In this document: positions 56,781-64,000 of the stretch, in pieces
How positions within the stretch are numbered: position 1 is the first letter of the stretch
Layout of the letters: each line of letters opens with the position of its first letter
NCBI GenBank assembly: GCA_030867185.1
Contig: CM061497.1
Coordinates: forward strand, 35,577,517-35,641,516
Origin: Tagetes erecta
Taxonomy: Eukaryota; Streptophyta; Magnoliopsida; Asterales; Asteraceae
Length of the DNA stretch: 64,000 bases
Direction of reading: 5' to 3'
Position numbers and translations under genes: made by a program
Notes under the pieces: model-generated
Databases searched by the model: none
What the model was told of the DNA's origin: nothing
The model's input: only the letters and a program-made list of their open reading frames with translations

Positions 56781-59558
56781 GGGTAGGTACCCAGCGTGCC
56801 TGAAAAATTGAGTGTGGGTTTGTTCATAAAATCTGACCATAATTTTGGTCCTGGAGACTTTTCTCGAATATTTTATGACTCCACGAAAAAATCGGATCAA
56901 CGAAAACTCCCTAGAGCTTTCCCGAGTCCCGTTCGAAATTTTGCTAGAAGGGCCCTTGGGGTAGGTACACAGTGTGCCCGGAAAACTGAGTATGGGACTG
57001 TTCACCGAATCTGACCATAAATTTGGTCCTGGAGACTTCTCTCGAATATTTTATGTTTCCACTAAAGAATCGGATCAATGAAATTCGCTAATGCTTTTCC
57101 GTGACCCGTTCGAAATATTGCTATAAGAGCCCTAGGGGAAGGTACCCAGTGTGCCTGAAAAACTGAGTATGGGTATGTTCATAGAATCTGACCATAATTT
57201 TGGTCCTAGAGACTTTTCTCGAATATTTTATGACTCCACGAAAGAATCGGATCAACGAAAACTCCCTAGAGCTTTCCTGAGTCCCGTTCGAAATTTTGCT
57301 AAAAGGGCCCTATGGGTAAGTACACATCGTGCCTGAAAAACTGAGTATGAGACTGTTCATCGAATCTGACCATAATTTTGGTCCTGGAGACTTTTCTCGA
57401 ATATTTTATGACTCCACGAAAGAATCGGATCAACAAAAACTCACTAGAGCTTTCCCGAGTCCCGTTCGAATTTTTGCTAGATGGGCCCTAGGAGTAGATA
57501 CACAGCGTGCCCGAAAAACTGAGTATGCGACTGTTCACCGAATCTAACCATAAATTTGGTTCTGAAGACTTCTCTCGAATATTTTTGTTTCCACGAAAGA
57601 ATCGGATCAATGAAATTCGCTAATGCTTTTCCGAGACCCGTTCAAAATTTTGCTAGAAGTGCCCTAGGGGTATGTACACAGCGTGCCTGAAAAACTGAGT
57701 ATGGGTCCGTTCATCGAATCTGACCATAATTTTGGTCCTGGAGACTTTTCTCGAATATTTTATGACTCCACGAAAGAATCGGATCAACGAAAACTCCCTA
57801 GAGCTTTCCCGATTCTTGTTCGAAATTTTGCTAGAAGGGCCCTAGGGGTAGATACACAGCGTGCCCGAAAAACTGAGTATGGGACTGTTCACCGAATCTA
57901 ACCATAAATTTGGTCCTGGAGACTTCTCTCGAATATTTTATGTTTCCATGAAAGAATCGGATCAATGAAATTCGCTAATGCTTTTCCGTGACCCGTTCAA
58001 AATTTTGCTAGAAGTGCCCTAGGGGTATGTACACAGCGTGCCTGAAAAATTGAGTATGGGTCCGTTCATCGAATCTGACCATAATTTTGGTCCTGGAGAC
58101 TTTTCTCGAATATTTTATAACTCCACGAAAGAATCGGATCAACGAAAACTCCCTAGAGCTTTCCCGAGTCTTGTTCGAAATTTTGCTAGAAGGGCCCTAG
58201 GGGTAGGTACACAGCGTGCCCGAAAAACTGAGTATGGGACTGTTCATCGAATCTGACCATAATTTTGGTCCTGGAGACTTTTCTCGAATATTTTATGACT
58301 CCACGAAAGAATCGGATCAACGAAAACTCCCTAGAGCTTTCCCGAGTCTTGTTCGAAATTTTGCTAGAAGGGTCCTAGGGGTAGGTACACAGCGTGCCTG
58401 AAAAATAGAGTATGGGTATGTTCATAGAATCTGACCATAATTTTGGTCCTGGAGACTTTTCTCGAATATTTTATGACTCCACGAAAGAATCGGATCAACG
58501 AAAACTCCTTAAAGCTTTCCCGAGTCCCGTTCGAAATTTTGCTAGAAAGGCCCTAGGGGTAGGTACACAGCGTGCCTGAAAAACTGAGTATGGGACCGTT
58601 CACCGAATCTAACCATAAATTTGGTCCTGGAGACTTCTCTCGAATATTTTATGTTTCCACGAAAGAATAGGATCAATGAAATTCGCTAATGCTTTTCCGA
58701 GACCCGTTCAAAATTTTGCTAGAAGTGCCCTAGGGGTATGTACACAGCGTGCCTGAAAAACTGAGTATGGGTCCGTTCATCGAATCTGACCATAATTTTG
58801 GTCCTGGAGACTTTTCTCGAATATTTTATGACTCCACGAAAGAATCGGATCAACGAAAACTCCCTAGAGCTTTCCCGAGTCTTGTTCGAAACTTTGCTAG
58901 AAGGGCCCTAGGAGTAGGTACAGAGCGTGCCCGAAAAACTGAGTATGGGTCTGTTCATTGAATCTGACCATAATTTTGGTCCTGGATACTTCTCTCAAAT
59001 ATTTTATGACTCCACAAAAGAATCGGAATAACGAAAACTCCCTAGAGCTTTCCCTTGACCTGTTCGAAATATTGCTAGAAGGGCCCTAGTGGTAGGTACA
59101 CAGCGTGCCCGAAAAACTGAGTATGGGTCTGTTCATCGAATCTGGCCATGATTTTGGTCCTGGAGACTTCCCTCGAATACTTTATGACTCTAAGAAAGAA
59201 TAGGATCAATGAAAACTCCCCTAGTGCTTTTCCGTGACCCGTTCGATATTTTGCTAGAAGGGCCCTAGGGTTAGGTACACAGCATGCCTGAAAAACTGAG
59301 TATGGGTATGTTCATCGAATCTGACATAATTTTGGTCCTGGAGACTTTTCTCGAATATTTTATGACTCCACGAAAGAATCGGATCAACGAAAACTCCCTA
59401 AAGCTTTCCCGAGTCCAGTTCGAATTTTTGCTAGAAGGGCCCTAGGGGTAGATACACAGCGTGCCTGAAAAACTGAGTATGGGTCTGTTCATCGAATCTG
59501 ACCATAAACTTTGTCCTGGAGACTTTTCTCGAATATTTTATGACTCCACGAAAGAATC
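56781..59558. repeat. Segmental satellite duplication, copy A
   Basis: It matches 61223-64000 at an offset of 4442 bp (25 monomers). I saw one difference near 59200 (AGAATAGGATC against AGAATCGGATC). The right end is set by the window edge, so the duplication may go on. Confidence 0.85.
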
Positions 59559-61094
59559 GGATCAACGAAAACTCCCTAGAGCTTTCCCGAGTCTTGTTCG
59601 AAATTTTGCTAGAAGGGCCCTAGGGGTAGGTACACAGCGTGCCCGAAAAACTGAGTATGGGTCTGTTCATCGAATCTGACCATAAAGTTTGTCCTGGAGA
59701 CTTTTCTCGAATATTTTATGACTCCACAAAAGAATCGGATCAACGAAAACTCCCTACAGCTTTCCCGTGACCCGTTCGAAATTTTGCCAGAAGGGCCCTA
59801 AGGGTAGGTACACAGCGTGCCCGAAAAACAGAGTATGGGACTGTTCACCGAATCTAACCATAAATTTGGTCCTGGAGACTTCTCTCGAATATTTTATGTT
59901 TCCACGAAAGAATCGGATCAATGAAATTCGCTAATGCTTTTCCGAGACCCGTTCAAAATTTTGCTAGAAGTGCCCTAGGGGTATGTACACAGCGTGCCTG
60001 AAAAACTGAGTATGGGTCCGTTCATCGAATCTGACCATAATTTTGGTCCTGGAGACTTTTCTCGAATATTTAATGACTCCACGAAACAATCGGATCAACG
60101 AAAACTCCCTAGAGCTTTCCCGAGTCTTGTTCGAAACTTTGCTAGAAGGGCCCTAGGGGTAGGTACAGAGCGTGCCCGAAAAACTGAGTATGGGTCTGTT
60201 CATTGAATCTGACCATAATTTTGGTCCTGGATACTTCTCTCAAATATTTTATGACTCCACAAAAGAATCGGAATAACGAAAACTCCCTAGAGCTTTCCCT
60301 TGACCTGTTCGAAATATTGCTAGAAGGGCCCTAGTGGTAGGTACACAGCGTGCCCGAAAACTGAGTATGGGTCTGTTCATCGAATCTGGCCATGATTTTG
60401 GTCCTGGAGACTTCCCTCGAATACTTTATGACTCTAAGAAAGAATCGGATCAATGAAAACTCCCCTAGTGCTTTTCCGTGACCCGTTCGATATTTTGCTA
60501 GAAGGGCCCTAGGGGTAGGTACACAGCATGCCTGAAAAACTGAGTATGGGTATGTTCATCAAATCTGACATAATTTTGGTCCTGGAGACTTTTCTCGAAT
60601 ATTTTATGACTCCACGAAAGAATCGGATCAACGAAAACTCCCTAAAGCTTTCCCGAGTCCAGTTCGAATTTTTGCTAGAAGGGCCCTAGGGGTAGATACA
60701 CAGCGTGCCTGAAAAACTGAGTATGGGTCTGTTCATCGAATCTGACCATAAAGTTTGTCCTGGAGACTTTTCTCGAATATTTTATGACTCCACGAAAGAA
60801 TCGGATCAACGAAAACTCCCTAGAGCTTTCCCGAGTCTTGTTCGAAATTTTGCTAGAAGGGCCCTAGGGGTAGGTACACAGCGTGCCCGAAAAACTGAGT
60901 ATGGGTCTGTTCATCGAATCTGACCATAAAGTTTGTCCTGGAGACTTTTCTCGAATATTTTATGACTCCACGAAAGAATCGGATCAACGAAAACTCCCTA
61001 CAGCTTTCCCGTGACCCGTTCGAAATTTTGCCAGAAGGGCCCTAAGGGTAGGTACACAGCGTGCCCGAAAAACAGAGTATGGGACTGTTCACCG
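58606..61094. repeat. 7-monomer higher-order repeat, two units (~1245 bp)
   Basis: The class with GAATCTAACCATAAATTT recurs at about 58606, 59850 and 61094, and the following monomers agree in order. This is a different 7-mer from the one at 47.7-52 kb, by its variants (CATAAAGTTTGTCC or CATAAACTTTGTCC). Confidence 0.75.
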
Positions 61095-61222
61095 AATCTA
61101 ACCATAAATTTGGTCCTGGAGACTTCTCTCGAATATTTTATGTTTCCACGAAAGAATCGGATCAATGAAATTCGCTAATGCTTTTCCGAGACCCGTTCAA
61201 AATTTTGCTAGAAGGGCCCTAG

Positions 61223-64000
61223 TGGTAGGTACCCAGCGTGCCTGAAAAATTGAGTGTGGGTTTGTTCATAAAATCTGACCATAATTTTGGTCCTGGAGAC
61301 TTTTCTCGAATATTTTATGACTCCACGAAAAAATCGGATCAACGAAAACTCCCTAGAGCTTTCCCGAGTCCCGTTCGAAATTTTGCTAGAAGGGCCCTTG
61401 GGGTAGGTACACAGTGTGCCCGGAAAACTGAGTATGGGACTGTTCACCGAATCTGACCATAAATTTGGTCCTGGAGACTTCTCTCGAATATTTTATGTTT
61501 CCACTAAAGAATCGGATCAATGAAATTCGCTAATGCTTTTCCGTGACCCGTTCGAAATATTGCTATAAGAGCCCTAGGGGAAGGTACCCAGTGTGCCTGA
61601 AAAACTGAGTATGGGTATGTTCATAGAATCTGACCATAATTTTGGTCCTAGAGACTTTTCTCGAATATTTTATGACTCCACGAAAGAATCGGATCAACGA
61701 AAACTCCCTAGAGCTTTCCTGAGTCCCGTTCGAAATTTTGCTAAAAGGGCCCTATGGGTAAGTACACATCGTGCCTGAAAAACTGAGTATGAGACTGTTC
61801 ATCGAATCTGACCATAATTTTGGTCCTGGAGACTTTTCTCGAATATTTTATGACTCCACGAAAGAATCGGATCAACAAAAACTCACTAGAGCTTTCCCGA
61901 GTCCCGTTCGAATTTTTGCTAGATGGGCCCTAGGAGTAGATACACAGCGTGCCCGAAAAACTGAGTATGCGACTGTTCACCGAATCTAACCATAAATTTG
62001 GTTCTGAAGACTTCTCTCGAATATTTTTGTTTCCACGAAAGAATCGGATCAATGAAATTCGCTAATGCTTTTCCGAGACCCGTTCAAAATTTTGCTAGAA
62101 GTGCCCTAGGGGTATGTACACAGCGTGCCTGAAAAACTGAGTATGGGTCCGTTCATCGAATCTGACCATAATTTTGGTCCTGGAGACTTTTCTCGAATAT
62201 TTTATGACTCCACGAAAGAATCGGATCAACGAAAACTCCCTAGAGCTTTCCCGATTCTTGTTCGAAATTTTGCTAGAAGGGCCCTAGGGGTAGATACACA
62301 GCGTGCCCGAAAAACTGAGTATGGGACTGTTCACCGAATCTAACCATAAATTTGGTCCTGGAGACTTCTCTCGAATATTTTATGTTTCCATGAAAGAATC
62401 GGATCAATGAAATTCGCTAATGCTTTTCCGTGACCCGTTCAAAATTTTGCTAGAAGTGCCCTAGGGGTATGTACACAGCGTGCCTGAAAAATTGAGTATG
62501 GGTCCGTTCATCGAATCTGACCATAATTTTGGTCCTGGAGACTTTTCTCGAATATTTTATAACTCCACGAAAGAATCGGATCAACGAAAACTCCCTAGAG
62601 CTTTCCCGAGTCTTGTTCGAAATTTTGCTAGAAGGGCCCTAGGGGTAGGTACACAGCGTGCCCGAAAAACTGAGTATGGGACTGTTCATCGAATCTGACC
62701 ATAATTTTGGTCCTGGAGACTTTTCTCGAATATTTTATGACTCCACGAAAGAATCGGATCAACGAAAACTCCCTAGAGCTTTCCCGAGTCTTGTTCGAAA
62801 TTTTGCTAGAAGGGTCCTAGGGGTAGGTACACAGCGTGCCTGAAAAATAGAGTATGGGTATGTTCATAGAATCTGACCATAATTTTGGTCCTGGAGACTT
62901 TTCTCGAATATTTTATGACTCCACGAAAGAATCGGATCAACGAAAACTCCTTAAAGCTTTCCCGAGTCCCGTTCGAAATTTTGCTAGAAAGGCCCTAGGG
63001 GTAGGTACACAGCGTGCCTGAAAAACTGAGTATGGGACCGTTCACCGAATCTAACCATAAATTTGGTCCTGGAGACTTCTCTCGAATATTTTATGTTTCC
63101 ACGAAAGAATAGGATCAATGAAATTCGCTAATGCTTTTCCGAGACCCGTTCAAAATTTTGCTAGAAGTGCCCTAGGGGTATGTACACAGCGTGCCTGAAA
63201 AACTGAGTATGGGTCCGTTCATCGAATCTGACCATAATTTTGGTCCTGGAGACTTTTCTCGAATATTTTATGACTCCACGAAAGAATCGGATCAACGAAA
63301 ACTCCCTAGAGCTTTCCCGAGTCTTGTTCGAAACTTTGCTAGAAGGGCCCTAGGAGTAGGTACAGAGCGTGCCCGAAAAACTGAGTATGGGTCTGTTCAT
63401 TGAATCTGACCATAATTTTGGTCCTGGATACTTCTCTCAAATATTTTATGACTCCACAAAAGAATCGGAATAACGAAAACTCCCTAGAGCTTTCCCTTGA
63501 CCTGTTCGAAATATTGCTAGAAGGGCCCTAGTGGTAGGTACACAGCGTGCCCGAAAAACTGAGTATGGGTCTGTTCATCGAATCTGGCCATGATTTTGGT
63601 CCTGGAGACTTCCCTCGAATACTTTATGACTCTAAGAAAGAATCGGATCAATGAAAACTCCCCTAGTGCTTTTCCGTGACCCGTTCGATATTTTGCTAGA
63701 AGGGCCCTAGGGTTAGGTACACAGCATGCCTGAAAAACTGAGTATGGGTATGTTCATCGAATCTGACATAATTTTGGTCCTGGAGACTTTTCTCGAATAT
63801 TTTATGACTCCACGAAAGAATCGGATCAACGAAAACTCCCTAAAGCTTTCCCGAGTCCAGTTCGAATTTTTGCTAGAAGGGCCCTAGGGGTAGATACACA
63901 GCGTGCCTGAAAAACTGAGTATGGGTCTGTTCATCGAATCTGACCATAAACTTTGTCCTGGAGACTTTTCTCGAATATTTTATGACTCCACGAAAGAATC
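61223..64000. repeat. Segmental satellite duplication, copy B
   Basis: Second copy of 56781-59558. The left junction lies near the shared GGTAGGTACCCAGCG, where the upstream monomers differ (CTAGTGG against CTAGGGG). Very high identity indicates recent unequal exchange or gene conversion. Confidence 0.85.

Larger units (their letters stand above)
41705..64000. repeat. ~178-bp tandem satellite, right array
   Basis: About 125 monomers by arithmetic, reaching the window edge. The monomers share the landmarks of the left array but fall into sharper classes arranged in higher-order repeats. Two 199-bp spaced junctions near 46840 and 47035, where TTGAATCTGA is followed by CTGTTCACCG, are unequal-exchange products. 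The dozens of 60-79 codon frames on both strands here come from the monomer sequence and are not genes. I see no other gene, RNA or mobile element in this 22-kb stretch. Confidence 0.97.

Noticed and set aside
41705..64000. Dozens of 60-79 codon ORFs on both strands in the satellite, with nearly the same peptide each time
   Set aside because: They repeat because the monomer repeats. The 178-bp period is not a multiple of 3, so no continuous frame forms, and changes are not biased to silent sites.
41705..64000. CENP-B box in the monomer (TTCG and CGGG are both present on the minus strand)
   Set aside because: The spacing between TTCG and CGGG is 2 bases, not the 7 required by the box.

Overview
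The window looks like plant nuclear DNA from a heterochromatic, satellite-rich region, possibly a centromere or its flank. No ordinary host gene is visible. The lineage is probably Asteraceae. I infer this from memory of how the Gag (two YDWSA-type motifs) and the third ORF (KHNL..., KFLMYPRF) resemble retroelement proteins common in that family; I ran no search.

Layout. (1) 1-7698 is the 3' part of a Ty1/copia element, here element 1. It holds the RNase H end of pol, a long structured spacer, an intact 1298-codon third ORF, a polypurine tract and a 336-bp 3' LTR. (2) 7699-19016 is a tandem satellite with a monomer of about 178 bp. (3) 19017-20967 is a minus-strand Athila-like Ty3 LTR with its tRNA-Asp primer site, cut off just past that site. 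(4) 20968-26009 is the same satellite. (5) 26010-41704 is a complete 15,695-bp Ty1/copia element, here element 2. Its two 335-bp LTRs are identical and it sits between TTTTA target duplications inside a satellite monomer. (6) 41705-64000 is more satellite, organised into higher-order repeats of 5, 6 and 7 monomers and a recent duplication with a 4442-bp offset.

Element 2 looks autonomous and recently mobile. It has LTR, tRNA-iMet primer site, a 1-kb leader, Gag (1170 aa, four zinc knuckles), Pol (PR-IN-RT-RH, all catalytic motifs visible), a 3-kb spacer, ORF3 (1328 aa), polypurine tract and LTR. Pol follows Gag in the same frame after one TAA. A GT-AG pair in phase 0 flanks that stop, so splicing as well as readthrough could make Gag-Pol.

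ORF3 has the layout of a separate transcription unit: a TATA box, a short 5' UTR, a 0.6-kb intron whose acceptor AG touches the ATG, then the CDS. Both gag and ORF3 are preceded by dense arrays of the short motif GCCGGGTRA. The ORF3 array is followed by an array of the roughly complementary motif TKACCCGTC. The spacer also carries a row of six small dyads and an internal copy of the polypurine tract.

The most interesting content is this third-ORF module (motif arrays, internal promoter, intron, large conserved ORF). It is kept open in two clearly diverged copies. Next come the HOR-structured satellite and the insertion of both copia elements within 3 bp of the same monomer position.
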